In this document: one piece after another, positions 34,878-42,806 of the stretch | Position numbering within the stretch: position 1 is the stretch's first letter | Layout: every line of letters begins with the position of its first letter | Assembly: GCA_035411585.1 (NCBI GenBank) | Contig: DAONTI010000011.1 | Location: forward strand, 51,344 to 115,343 | Reading direction: 5' to 3' | Origin: MWDV01 sp002070715 | Lineage (GTDB): Bacteria > Verrucomicrobiota > Verrucomicrobiia > Limisphaerales > MWDV01 | DNA length: 64,000 nt | Position numbers and translations under genes: made by a program | The notes under the pieces: model-generated | The model's database searches: none | What the model was told of the DNA's origin: nothing | Seen by the model: the letters and a program-made list of their open reading frames with translations, nothing else

Positions 34878-35804
34878 TCAGGCGGGGAGCTTCGCCGCCA
34901 ACTGACGCGCCCGTTCCACGGCGCCGGCGGGCACGGCATCCTCCCCCAATTTCGCCAAACAAACCGGCGGAGCCGGGAGAAAGGCTTCCATGATGTAGCG
35001 CGGCAGGGCGCGTGCGATCGCCGCCCGCAACGGTTCGCCAACCTGCGCCAACCCGCCGCCCAGCACGATGAGCGCGGGATGCAGCAATTGAACGACGTGC
35101 CCCAGCGCAAAGGCCAGGTCTTCGGCGGTCTCCGTCACTATGCTTTGCGCGTCGGGATCGCCCGCCGCCAGCGCCGCCGGGAGATGTCGCGCTTCGCCGC
35201 CGGTCGAGTTGCCGACGAGCCGGGCAAGCTGGCTATCGGGAGTGCGGGCGGTCAGGTCGCGAAGTTTTTTGTCCACCACCCAGCCGGAGCAGCGGGATTC
35301 CACCGTGGTCCCGGCCCGGTCGAGTCGCAAGTGACCGAACTCGATTTCGCCAGGCGGAAGCCCGTGGTAAATATTGCCGTCCACCACCAAGCCCCCGCCC
35401 ACGCCACTGCCAAGATTGAAGTAAAAGGTGGGATTGAAACCGGCGGCCGCGCCGTGCGTCGCTTCACCGAGAGCGGCGAGGTTTGCGTCGTTATCCACAA
35501 CAACCGGCGCACGGACAAGCGGTTGCAGCCAGCCGGTCAGATCAAAACCGGACCAACCGGCAATCTGATGGGAGCGCGCGATCCGGCCCGACCGCCAGTC
35601 CACCGGCCCGCCAAAACCAACTCCGACAGCCCGCACCGGGTGGCGCGCCAGCAGGGCGGGCAGCGCTTGTTCGATCTGCCGCCGGATGCCCGCCGCGCCC
35701 GCCGCCGGGTCAACCGTCAAACGGCATCGTTCGCGAAGGGTGATCGCGGTTTCCCCCGCGACGATTTGCAGCTTGGTCCCGCCAATTTCAATTCCGAGAT
35801 ACAT
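34878..35804 (-). CDS. ROK-family sugar kinase-like protein with degenerate zinc motif
   Basis: Encodes 308 residues. The phosphate-binding GIEIGGTKLQIV is at the N-terminus, the catalytic aspartate in VVDNDANLAALGE (about 103) and the FNLGSGVGGGLVVDGNIYHG sugar-binding segment near 130. GEIEFGHL keeps the Glu-His substrate residues, but the usual CxCGxxGC zinc site that follows is reduced to a single cysteine (ESRCSGWVV). There is no N-terminal HTH, so it is a kinase-type ROK and not a NagC-like repressor. Sugar specificity is unknown. The neighbouring SIS gene suggests a joint sugar-phosphate pathway. Confidence 0.85.
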   Translation of the reverse strand: MYLGIEIGGTKLQIVAGETAITLRERCRLTVDPAAGAAGIRRQIEQALPALLARHPVRAVGVGFGGPVDWRSGRIARSHQIAGWSGFDLTGWLQPLVRAPVVVDNDANLAALGEATHGAAAGFNPTFYFNLGSGVGGGLVVDGNIYHGLPPGEIEFGHLRLDRAGTTVESRCSGWVVDKKLRDLTARTPDSQLARLVGNSTGGEARHLPAALAAGDPDAQSIVTETAEDLAFALGHVVQLLHPALIVLGGGLAQVGEPLRAAIARALPRYIMEAFLPAPPVCLAKLGEDAVPAGAVERARQLAAKLPA

Positions 35805-35825
35805 CTCCCGGCCACCGGCAAATGT

Positions 35826-36401
35826 TCAGAAATAATCCGGGGCGTTGCCCGGCTTCCATTTGATATTGCAACCCATGCTGGGTTGCTGCTGGCGCGACAC
35901 GGGATTGCCCGCCAGGACCGCATCCAAGGCCGCCCGCAAATCCTGGCCGGTGACCGGACGGCCGTTGCCGGGGCGGCTGTCGTCAAACTGGCCGCGATAA
36001 ACCAGTTTGCGGGCCTGGTCGAACAGGAAGAAATCGGGCGTGCAAGCGGCGCGGTAGGCCCGGGCGACGGCTTGGGATTCGTCGTAGAGATACGGGAACG
36101 TATAGCCGGCGGCGCGGGCTTCGGCGCGCATCCGGGCGGGGCTGTCCTCCGGATAATTGGTCACGTCATTGGCGTTGATGGCCACGATGGCCACCCCGCG
36201 CGGCGCGTAATCGCGGGCCAGTTGCGCCAGCCCGGCGCGGATGTGTTGCACATAGGGACAATGATTGCAGATGAACATCACCAGCAGCGCGGGGGCCGCC
36301 TTAAAATCGTCGCGGGCAAAAAACTTACCGTCCGGATCCGGCAACCGGAAATCCGGCGCGGGCGTCTCCAGCGGCAGCATGGTGGAGGGGGTTAGTGCCA
36401 T
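35826..36401 (-). CDS. Thioredoxin-like (AhpC/TSA, redoxin) protein
   Basis: Encodes 191 residues from the ATG at 36401; the upstream open frame has no family character. The thioredoxin fold is seen in PAPDFRLPDPDGKFF, VMFICNHCPYVQHI with the redox pair CNHC (about 45-48), and YDESQAVARAYRAACTPDFFLFD. The conserved family ending QPSMGCNIKWKPGNAP is present. This group of thioredoxin family proteins is widespread in environmental bacteria; the client is unknown. It is cytoplasmic (no signal peptide) and 21 bases upstream of the ROK gene on the same strand. Confidence 0.85.
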   Translation of the reverse strand: MALTPSTMLPLETPAPDFRLPDPDGKFFARDDFKAAPALLVMFICNHCPYVQHIRAGLAQLARDYAPRGVAIVAINANDVTNYPEDSPARMRAEARAAGYTFPYLYDESQAVARAYRAACTPDFFLFDQARKLVYRGQFDDSRPGNGRPVTGQDLRAALDAVLAGNPVSRQQQPSMGCNIKWKPGNAPDYF

Positions 36402-36576
36402 GCGGCCATCTTGGTTCACCCGCCGGCGTTTGTCGAGCCGGGGGGCCTGGAAAAAGCGCCAAACTTGTTTTGACCTGGCCCGGGGTTTTGGCAAACTGCC
36501 CGCCCTGCGTCGCCGCTTCCGGCAATGAACAACCTCAAACGGCGCGTGGAGCAACAAGCAAACGAATAACTGGATT

Positions 36577-37875
36577 ATGGCAAACGGAATGAAACGGGGA
36601 AAACTCGGCATCTTGGTTGGGGGCGGCCCCGCGCCCGGCATCAACGGCGTCATCGCCGCAGCCACTATTGAAGGCGTGAATCAGGGCTTTGAAGTCATTG
36701 GCTTCCGGGACGGCTTCAAATGGCTCGCCCAAGGCGACACCCAGCATTACACAAAACTGACTATTGACGATGTGAAATACATCCACCTGCGGGGCGGTTC
36801 GATCCTCGGCACCGCGCGCACCAACCCGGCAAAGTCCGAAACCAGCATGCACAATGTCATTGACGTGATGCACAAGCTGGGCGTGACGGCGCTGGTCACC
36901 ATCGGCGGCGACGACACGGCGTTCTCCGCCAGCCAGGTTTACCGCCGGGGCAAAGGAGTCATCCGTGTGGCGCATGTGCCCAAGACGATTGACAACGATC
37001 TCCCGCTGCCCGGGGCGACGCCGACCTTCGGGTTCGAGACCGCCCGGCACAACGGCGTGTTCATCCTCCGCAACTTGAGCGAAGACGCGCATACCACGTC
37101 GCGTTGGTACATCGTCATCAGCATGGGCCGCTCGGCGGGCCATCTGGCGCTGGGCATCGGCAAGGCCGCCGCCGCCGCCATCACGATCATCCCGGAGGAA
37201 TTTCGCGGCCGTCCGGTCACGGCGGAGGAGGTTTGCGACATGATCATCGGCTCCATCATCAAGCGCAAAGCGGAAGGCACGCTCTACGGTGTGGCCGTGC
37301 TGGCGGAGGGATTGATCGAGGCCATGGGTGAAAAAGGGTTGGTCAGCGCCGTTCCGGGCGGGTCGCTGGACCGATACGGCAAAGTCGTCCGCGATGACTT
37401 CGGTCATTTGCGCCTTGGCGAAATCGAGTTCGGCCGGTTGATGAAAGACATCCTCACCGCGCGGCTGGAACAACTCGGCATCAAGATGACGTTCATTGAC
37501 AAGGACCTCGGCTACGAGTTGCGATGCGCCGATCCCATCCCGTTCGATGGTGAATACACGCGCAACCTGGGCTACGGTGCGGTCAAATTCATCCTCTCGC
37601 CGGACGCCGCCGAATTTGGCGCCATCATCAGCTTCATTGACGGCAAAATGGTGCCGCTGCAATTCGAGAAAATGCTCAACCCGGAGACCGGACGGTTCAC
37701 GGTGCGTCCAGTCAACGTGGACGGCGAGGCGTACGAATGCGCCTGTCACTACATGATCCGGCTGGAAAAATCCGACTTCGAAGATGTCGCCCAGCTCAAC
37801 CGGCTGGCGGCGGTCGTCGCGATGACCCCCGAGCAGTTCAAGGCCCGGTTTGGTTATCTGGTCGGATTGAAATAA
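36577..37875 (+). CDS. 6-phosphofructokinase, PPi-dependent type
   Basis: Encodes 432 residues. Phosphorylates fructose 6-phosphate in glycolysis. ILVGGGPAPGING is the N-terminal phosphoryl-donor loop. TIGGDDTAFSA (about 110) has the second aspartate that replaces the glycine of ATP enzymes (GGDG) and marks pyrophosphate use. VPKTIDNDLPLPG (about 130) has the Lys in place of the Gly of ATP enzymes and the catalytic Asp pair. SMGRSAGHLALGIG binds substrate. Both diagnostic positions point to a PPi-linked, reversible enzyme. It is followed by a good terminator, so probably monocistronic. Confidence 0.9.
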   Translation: MANGMKRGKLGILVGGGPAPGINGVIAAATIEGVNQGFEVIGFRDGFKWLAQGDTQHYTKLTIDDVKYIHLRGGSILGTARTNPAKSETSMHNVIDVMHKLGVTALVTIGGDDTAFSASQVYRRGKGVIRVAHVPKTIDNDLPLPGATPTFGFETARHNGVFILRNLSEDAHTTSRWYIVISMGRSAGHLALGIGKAAAAAITIIPEEFRGRPVTAEEVCDMIIGSIIKRKAEGTLYGVAVLAEGLIEAMGEKGLVSAVPGGSLDRYGKVVRDDFGHLRLGEIEFGRLMKDILTARLEQLGIKMTFIDKDLGYELRCADPIPFDGEYTRNLGYGAVKFILSPDAAEFGAIISFIDGKMVPLQFEKMLNPETGRFTVRPVNVDGEAYECACHYMIRLEKSDFEDVAQLNRLAAVVAMTPEQFKARFGYLVGLK

Positions 37876-37898
37876 TCGCGGCCCTACGCATCATTCAT

Positions 37899-37932
37899 CG
37901 CCGCCGGCACACAAGGGTCGGCGGCGTTTTTT
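37899..37932 (+). terminator. Rho-independent terminator after the phosphofructokinase gene
   Basis: Stem CGCCGCCG pairs with CGGCGGCG across a 12-base loop, followed by TTTTTT. It begins 24 bases after the stop codon. Confidence 0.85.
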
Positions 37933-37953
37933 ATTCACCAGCAGGCCGCCGAA

Positions 37954-39096
37954 TTAATCCGGGCGACGGGAAGAGCGCTCGGCTTCCCAGGCGAGCAGGC
38001 CACCACGGACACTTTTCACGGAGGAAAATCCTTTGCGCTTGAGATAGTCCACAGCCATCAGCGAGCGTACCCCCACCTGGCAACAAAGATAGATCGCCTG
38101 CTCCGGACGCAACTCCTCCCAACGCTGTTCCAGTTCACTCATGGGCAGCGGCACGCTCCCTGCAATCTGTGTCCGGGCCCGCTCCCACGGCTCCCGTATG
38201 TCCACCACGCATATGCCCAACCCCGGATCATCCAACGCTTGCTGCATGTCCCGTACGGTGACTTCGTCGGGGTGCGGAGACGACGATGACGGGGTGGAAA
38301 CGCCGCACCATTGCTCGTAATCCATCAAGGACGTAATCGTGGGGTGCTCGCCGCAGAGCGGGCAGGCGGGATCACGCCGCACCTTGATTTCGCGGAAGCG
38401 CAGCGTCAACGCATCGTACACCAAGAGACGCCCCAGCAGGGACACGCCGGCGCCGGTGATGAATTTCAACACTTCCGTGGCTTGGATGGCGCCAATGACG
38501 CCCGGCAACACCCCGAGCACTCCGCCTTCCCCGCAACTGGGCACCGCGCCGGACGGCGGCGGTTCGGGATACAAGCAGCGATAACACGGTCCTCCCCGAT
38601 GCGGCGCAAACAGGCTCGCCTGCCCCTCGAACCGGAAGATGCTGCCGTACACGTTGGGTTTGCCCAACAATACGCAGGCGTCATTGGCCAGATACCGCGT
38701 GGGGAAATTATCGGTGCCATCCACAATGATGTCGTAATCCGCGAAGAGAGTGAGCGCGTTGGCGCGGGTCAGCCGGGTATCGTGGGTGACGATTTCAACG
38801 TCGGGATTCACGTGCCGCAAGGCGTCGCGCGCAGAGGCGGTTTTGGCCCATCCCAGCTTCCGGGTATCGTGCAAAATCTGCCGTTGCAGATTGGTCACAT
38901 CCACTGTGTCAAAGTCCACAATGCCCAACCGCCCCACTCCGGCTGCGGCCAGATAGAAAAGCACCGGCGACCCCAATCCCCCCGCGCCCAGGCAGAGCAC
39001 ACGGGCGGCGCGTATTTTCTTTTGGCCCGCCAGGCCGATTTCCGGCAGACTCAGATGCCGGGCATACCGGTGGAGCGCATCAGGCGATAGTTCCAT
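37954..39096 (-). CDS. moeB: MoeB/ThiF-type adenylyltransferase fused to rhodanese domain
   Basis: Encodes 380 residues from the ATG at 39096. Activates the C-terminus of a small sulfur-carrier protein (MoaD or ThiS) for molybdopterin or thiamine synthesis. The adenylating domain has LCLGAGGLGSPVLFYLAAAG (nucleotide loop), DFDTVDVTNLQRQ and DGTDNFPTRYL. Zinc cysteines appear as CYRCLYPE and CPLCGEH. A rhodanese domain (about 280-375) has its active-site loop in YLCCQVGVRS, giving a persulfide cysteine. MoeB and ThiF cannot be told apart without a carrier gene nearby; none is visible. Confidence 0.9.
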   Translation of the reverse strand: MELSPDALHRYARHLSLPEIGLAGQKKIRAARVLCLGAGGLGSPVLFYLAAAGVGRLGIVDFDTVDVTNLQRQILHDTRKLGWAKTASARDALRHVNPDVEIVTHDTRLTRANALTLFADYDIIVDGTDNFPTRYLANDACVLLGKPNVYGSIFRFEGQASLFAPHRGGPCYRCLYPEPPPSGAVPSCGEGGVLGVLPGVIGAIQATEVLKFITGAGVSLLGRLLVYDALTLRFREIKVRRDPACPLCGEHPTITSLMDYEQWCGVSTPSSSSPHPDEVTVRDMQQALDDPGLGICVVDIREPWERARTQIAGSVPLPMSELEQRWEELRPEQAIYLCCQVGVRSLMAVDYLKRKGFSSVKSVRGGLLAWEAERSSRRPD

Positions 39097-39194
39097 AGAT
39101 GTCCGGGGCCAAGTTAAGGGCGCGTCTCCGGCAGGGCAAGCAACCGGCTTCCCGGAGGCCGCGCCGGCAGCCACGCATTCAGAGCGAACACACA

Positions 39195-40040
39195 ATGAAA
39201 CAACGAATCCAAGGGCGCCGCGCCACGCCGGACCCGGCGGCTGCCGCGGCAGTGCTGAAACGCAAGACCCGACAACGACCCGTGCTGGGTCTGGTGTTGG
39301 GCAGCGGTTTTGGCGCGACGGCTCAGGCGTTGGATAACGTCGAGAGCCTTCCTTACGCGGCCCTTCCCGGTTTTCCCCGCCCGAGTGTCAGTGGGCATGC
39401 CGGCAAGTTGATGCTGGGCCAGCTGGCGGAAACGCCGGTTCTGGTTCTCAGCGGGCGGGCGCATTATTACGAGGGCCATTCACCGGACGAGGTCACCTTT
39501 GCCATGCGGGTCTTGGCGGCATTCGGCGTTACCGATGTGTTGCTCACCAACGCGGCGGGCGGCGTCAACGCGCGGTTCCGACCCGGAGATTTCATGCTGT
39601 TGCGCGATCACATCAACTTCATGGGAGTGAACCCGCTGCGCGGTCCGGCGCCGCCCGGGCGGCCGCGGTTTGTGGACCTGACGCAAACCTACGACGCGAG
39701 CTTGAGCGATCTGCTCCGCCGCGCGGCCCGCGCGGCCCGGCTACGGTTGCGGGAGGGGGTGTATCTGGCGGTGAGCGGGCCGACGTACGAAACACCGGCG
39801 GAGGTGCGGGCGTTTGCGCGCTGGGGCGCGGATGCTGTGGGCATGAGCACCGTGCCGGAAGCCATCGTGGCGCGCCAATGCGGTCTGCGGGTGGCGGGCG
39901 TGTCATGCATTACTAATCTGGCGGCGGGGCGCAGTCCGCAGCCGTTGTCGCACGCCGAAGTGCTGGTAATCGCGGAACGCGGCGCCCAACGGGCGGTGGC
40001 GTTATTGAAAAATTTCGCGAGGTTGTATGGCAAAAAATAG
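39195..40040 (+). CDS. Purine nucleoside phosphorylase (trimeric, PNP-I type)
   Basis: Encodes 281 residues from the ATG at 39195. Cleaves purine nucleosides with phosphate. Family motifs are VLGSGFGATAQAL (phosphate loop), SGHAGKLMLGQL, SGRAHYYEG, LLTNAAGGVNARFRPGDFML, GPTYETPAEVRAFARWGADAVGMSTVPE and the SCITNLAAG base-binding segment. The long clamp and length match the low-molecular-mass trimeric enzymes. Its end overlaps the cytidine deaminase start by 14 bases, giving a nucleoside salvage operon, divergent from moeB. Confidence 0.93.
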   Translation: MKQRIQGRRATPDPAAAAAVLKRKTRQRPVLGLVLGSGFGATAQALDNVESLPYAALPGFPRPSVSGHAGKLMLGQLAETPVLVLSGRAHYYEGHSPDEVTFAMRVLAAFGVTDVLLTNAAGGVNARFRPGDFMLLRDHINFMGVNPLRGPAPPGRPRFVDLTQTYDASLSDLLRRAARAARLRLREGVYLAVSGPTYETPAEVRAFARWGADAVGMSTVPEAIVARQCGLRVAGVSCITNLAAGRSPQPLSHAEVLVIAERGAQRAVALLKNFARLYGKK

Positions 40041-40503
40041 CAAACGAAAACCCCAACCCGCCAAGGCTCAAGCCCGATCAAACGGTCGTCCCCGCCGCCC
40101 CAGGGCTGGGGACATCCCGGGCCGGTTGATTGCCGCCGCCGCCGGGGCACGGCAGCAGGCGGTCGCACCGTATTCGCATTTTCAAGTGGGCGCCGCCCTG
40201 CTGACGCGCCAAGGGGAAATTGTGACGGGCGCAAACGTCGAAAGTGCCAGTTACGGCCTGACGTGTTGCGCGGAACGGGTGGCGCTATTCAAGGCTCTAA
40301 CTGAGGGAAAGCGGGCGTTTACAGCCCTCGCCGTGGTAGCGCGCGCGCCCGGCGGGGCCATGCCCTGCGGCGCCTGCCGGCAGTTGCTCGCGGAATACGC
40401 CCCGGAGGCCACGGTCTGGGTGGCGGACAGCCGGGCGTTGACCCGCCCCCGGGCATTTACCGTGGCGGCATTGCTGCCCAGCGCGTTCACAGTCGTGCCC
40501 TGA
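40027..40503 (+). CDS. cdd: Cytidine deaminase
   Basis: Encodes 158 residues. Deaminates cytidine and deoxycytidine. Zinc ligands are in TCCAERVAL (C-A-E) and MPCGACRQLL (PCGxC). YSHFQVGAALL and GANVESASYGLTCCAERVALFKAL match the tetrameric bacterial enzyme. A basic, low-complexity N-terminal tail of about 28 residues is unusual and could be shorter if translation begins later. The gene overlaps the phosphorylase gene by 14 bases, so it is translated from the same message. A G/C hairpin without a T-tract follows at about 40539-40554. Confidence 0.93.
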   Translation: MAKNSKRKPQPAKAQARSNGRPRRPRAGDIPGRLIAAAAGARQQAVAPYSHFQVGAALLTRQGEIVTGANVESASYGLTCCAERVALFKALTEGKRAFTALAVVARAPGGAMPCGACRQLLAEYAPEATVWVADSRALTRPRAFTVAALLPSAFTVVP

Positions 40504-40578
40504 AAATACGAGATTCATGGCCCAATCGAACTGGCATTAGGGGGGCTTCCCCCTCCTCGGGATGACCATTTAAGGTAG

Positions 40579-40607
40579 TTGACTGATTCACAGAATTAGA
40601 TTTTAAT
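40579..40607 (+). promoter_or_regulatory. Predicted sigma-70 promoter of the LysR gene
   Basis: TTGACT (40579-40584), a 17-base spacer and TTTAAT (40602-40607) match the vegetative consensus well. The expected transcription start, about seven bases on, falls at or next to the ATG at 40614, and there is no Shine-Dalgarno in the space, so the message may be leaderless. Confidence 0.55.
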
Positions 40608-40613
40608 AAGCCC

Positions 40614-41495
40614 ATGCAAATCGAAAGTCTCAAAGTCTTTTGTGATCTGGCGGAAACCGAGAGCTTTACCAAAGCCGCTCAGATCAATGGCGTCACTCAA
40701 TCGGCCGTCAGCCAGCAGATCAGCTCGCTGGAACGGCAGTTCAAATCCCTGCTCATCGAGCGCAGTAAAAAACGGTTCCGACTCACCCGGGAGGGCCAGG
40801 CGCTCTATGATTACAGCAAACAAATCATCGCCACTTACGAATCGCTGCACAACCGGCTGCAGGAACTCAAGGACATCATCTCGGGCACCATCCGCGTGGC
40901 CACGATTTACAGTATCGGGTTGCACGACCTGCCGCCGTACATCAAACGCTTCCTCAAGAGTTATCCCACGGTGAACGTTCACGTGGAATACCAGCGCGCC
41001 AACCAGGTGTACGAGGATGTGTTGAGCAACGTGGTGGATCTCGGGTTGGTGGCGTATCCCTCCAAGGACAGCAAGCTGGAGATCATTCCATTGCGCAAGG
41101 ACCCGGTGGTGGTCATCACCCATCCGGAACATCCGTTCGCCAAACAAAAGAGCGTCAAACTCAAAGCCCTTGCCGGCCAGAAATTCATCGGGTTTGAACC
41201 GGACATTCCTACGCGCAAAGCCTTGGACAAGGCACTGCGCGAAAAGGGCGTACATGTGCGGTATGTGATGGAGTTCGACAACATCGAAACAGTCAAACGC
41301 GCCGTGGAAATTGACGCCGGCGTGGCCATCGTGCCCCAGACCACCATCACCCAGGAAGTTGTCAGTCAAACCCTTGCCGCGGTGCCGATTGAAGACAGCG
41401 GTCTGCATCGTCCGTTGGCCGCCATTTACAAGAAGAACAAGGTGTTGTCACCGGCCATGAAACAATTGCTCGCCCTGTTGAAGGAAGGAAACTGA
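40614..41495 (+). CDS. LysR-family transcriptional regulator (CysB/CbbR-like)
   Basis: Encodes 293 residues. N-terminal winged HTH (MQIESLKVFCDLAETESFTKAA...VTQSAVSQQISSLERQF, 1-60), linker helix, and a substrate-binding-protein-like effector domain (about 90-290) with the two-lobed pattern, for example TIRVATIYSIGLHDLPPYIKRF and EFDNIETVKRAVEIDAGVAIVP. The ligand is unknown. The long downstream terminator shows it is a separate unit. Similar proteins are widely conserved in Verrucomicrobia, but no target gene is obvious here. The start codon is set by the promoter geometry. Confidence 0.9.
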   Translation: MQIESLKVFCDLAETESFTKAAQINGVTQSAVSQQISSLERQFKSLLIERSKKRFRLTREGQALYDYSKQIIATYESLHNRLQELKDIISGTIRVATIYSIGLHDLPPYIKRFLKSYPTVNVHVEYQRANQVYEDVLSNVVDLGLVAYPSKDSKLEIIPLRKDPVVVITHPEHPFAKQKSVKLKALAGQKFIGFEPDIPTRKALDKALREKGVHVRYVMEFDNIETVKRAVEIDAGVAIVPQTTITQEVVSQTLAAVPIEDSGLHRPLAAIYKKNKVLSPAMKQLLALLKEGN

Positions 41496-41522
41496 GCGAT
41501 CTTCGAGACTATTCGAAACAGC

Positions 41523-41551
41523 AACGCCGCCCCGAAGGGCGGCGTTTTTTT
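41523..41551 (+). terminator. Rho-independent terminator after the LysR gene
   Basis: Perfect ten-base stem AACGCCGCCC / GGGCGGCGTT with a CGAA tetraloop and a run of T's. It begins 27 bases after the stop codon. It may also serve the convergent epimerase gene on the other strand only weakly, since the A-run side has just two A's. Confidence 0.9.
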
Positions 41552-41586
41552 GTAAAGGATGATGTGGGGGTAACCGGACGTCCGTA

Positions 41587-42624
41587 TCAGCGACGGCTGA
41601 CGCGCAAGCCCAGCTTTTCCGGAGCCGACGCGAAGGAGAGCAGGCCCTTCTCCGCCGTCACGCCCACGTAGGGATCATCCGTGATCAAGAGATTTCCATC
41701 AATGTCCAGATGATCGCACAACTCCGCGAGGTGCGCGGCGGCACTGATGAGAATACTCGTTTCAATCATGCAGCCGATCATGGTTTTCAGGCCCAGCTTG
41801 CGCGCGGCACTGAGCGCGCCGAATCCGGCACTGATGCCACCAGTCTTGACCAACTTGATGTTCACGCCGTGAAAGCATTCGGCGCAACGCGGCGCATCGG
41901 CGGCGGTGTGGTAGGATTCATCCCCGTAGAGGGGCAGGGGCGAACGTTCCTTCAGCCAGACCATGTCGGCGACCGGTGTGGTGGTCGGCATGGGTTGTTC
42001 CACGTATTCAACGTGTTTGTCCTCCGCGAGCCATTGGATCATTTCTAGCGCCTGTTCCTTGGTTTTCCAACCCTCGTTGGCGTCCACCCGGACGGTTTTG
42101 GTGGGCGCAATCTCCCGGACTGCCTTCATGTTTTCGCGGTCGCCCGGGACGCCGACCTTGATCTTCAGAATGGGATAATCCTTCGCCGCCATCACCTTCT
42201 GCCGGATGATTTCCGGGGTATCAATGCCGATGGTAAAGGACGTGACGTGGTGCCGTTCACGGAAGCCCAGACCGAGGAAATCGTAAACCGCCTTGCCAGC
42301 CAGCCGGGCGGCCCCGTCCACCAGCGCAATGTTCACCGCGCATTTGGCGGCCATGTTGCCGGGCGCGACACTGTCCACATACCGCATGCTGCCGGGCACA
42401 TCCGCAAAGGACAGCTTCGCGGCGTTCACGCGGCGGAGGAAGGCGGCCACCGTTTCCATGTTTTCGTTGTACCGCTGAATGGGGGAGGATTCTCCCAAGC
42501 CGGTGATCCCGGCGCCATCCTGAAGTTCCACAATCATCACCTCGCTGGTTATGCTGCCGCTGGTGCGGGCAATCTGCCATTTGTGGGCGAGGTGGAGCTC
42601 AATGGGACGAAAAATCAGTTTCAC
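41587..42624 (-). CDS. Dipeptide epimerase (L-Ala-D/L-Glu epimerase, enolase superfamily)
   Basis: Encodes 345 residues from the GTG at 42624; the frame upstream has no conserved character. Catalytic lysines lie in ILKIKVG (KxK), metal ligands in VRVDANEGW (Asp), YVEQPM (Glu) and YGDESYH (Asp), the second base in NIKLVKTGG, and the DIDGN loop near the end. This set is that of L-Ala-D/L-Glu epimerases, which reverse D-Glu to L-Glu in peptides released from murein. The upstream gene on the same strand is a peptidoglycan amidase, which supports a murein recycling role. Other dipeptide specificities are possible. Confidence 0.85.
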   Translation of the reverse strand: MKLIFRPIELHLAHKWQIARTSGSITSEVMIVELQDGAGITGLGESSPIQRYNENMETVAAFLRRVNAAKLSFADVPGSMRYVDSVAPGNMAAKCAVNIALVDGAARLAGKAVYDFLGLGFRERHHVTSFTIGIDTPEIIRQKVMAAKDYPILKIKVGVPGDRENMKAVREIAPTKTVRVDANEGWKTKEQALEMIQWLAEDKHVEYVEQPMPTTTPVADMVWLKERSPLPLYGDESYHTAADAPRCAECFHGVNIKLVKTGGISAGFGALSAARKLGLKTMIGCMIETSILISAAAHLAELCDHLDIDGNLLITDDPYVGVTAEKGLLSFASAPEKLGLRVSRR

Positions 42625-42806
42625 GCTCCGATGAAAACGAAAAACCGCCGCCGATGCAACTGTTTGTGTGCCTGGACTTGTGCGGTCCGAGGTGCGGCGC
42701 TCAAAATAACCACGGAGGGATGAAGCACAGCGGGAGCATCGCGATCCGCGATCCTCGCGATGTAGGATGATTTTTCCCGACTGGAAAGCCGGGCGGCGCA
42801 CGCCGC

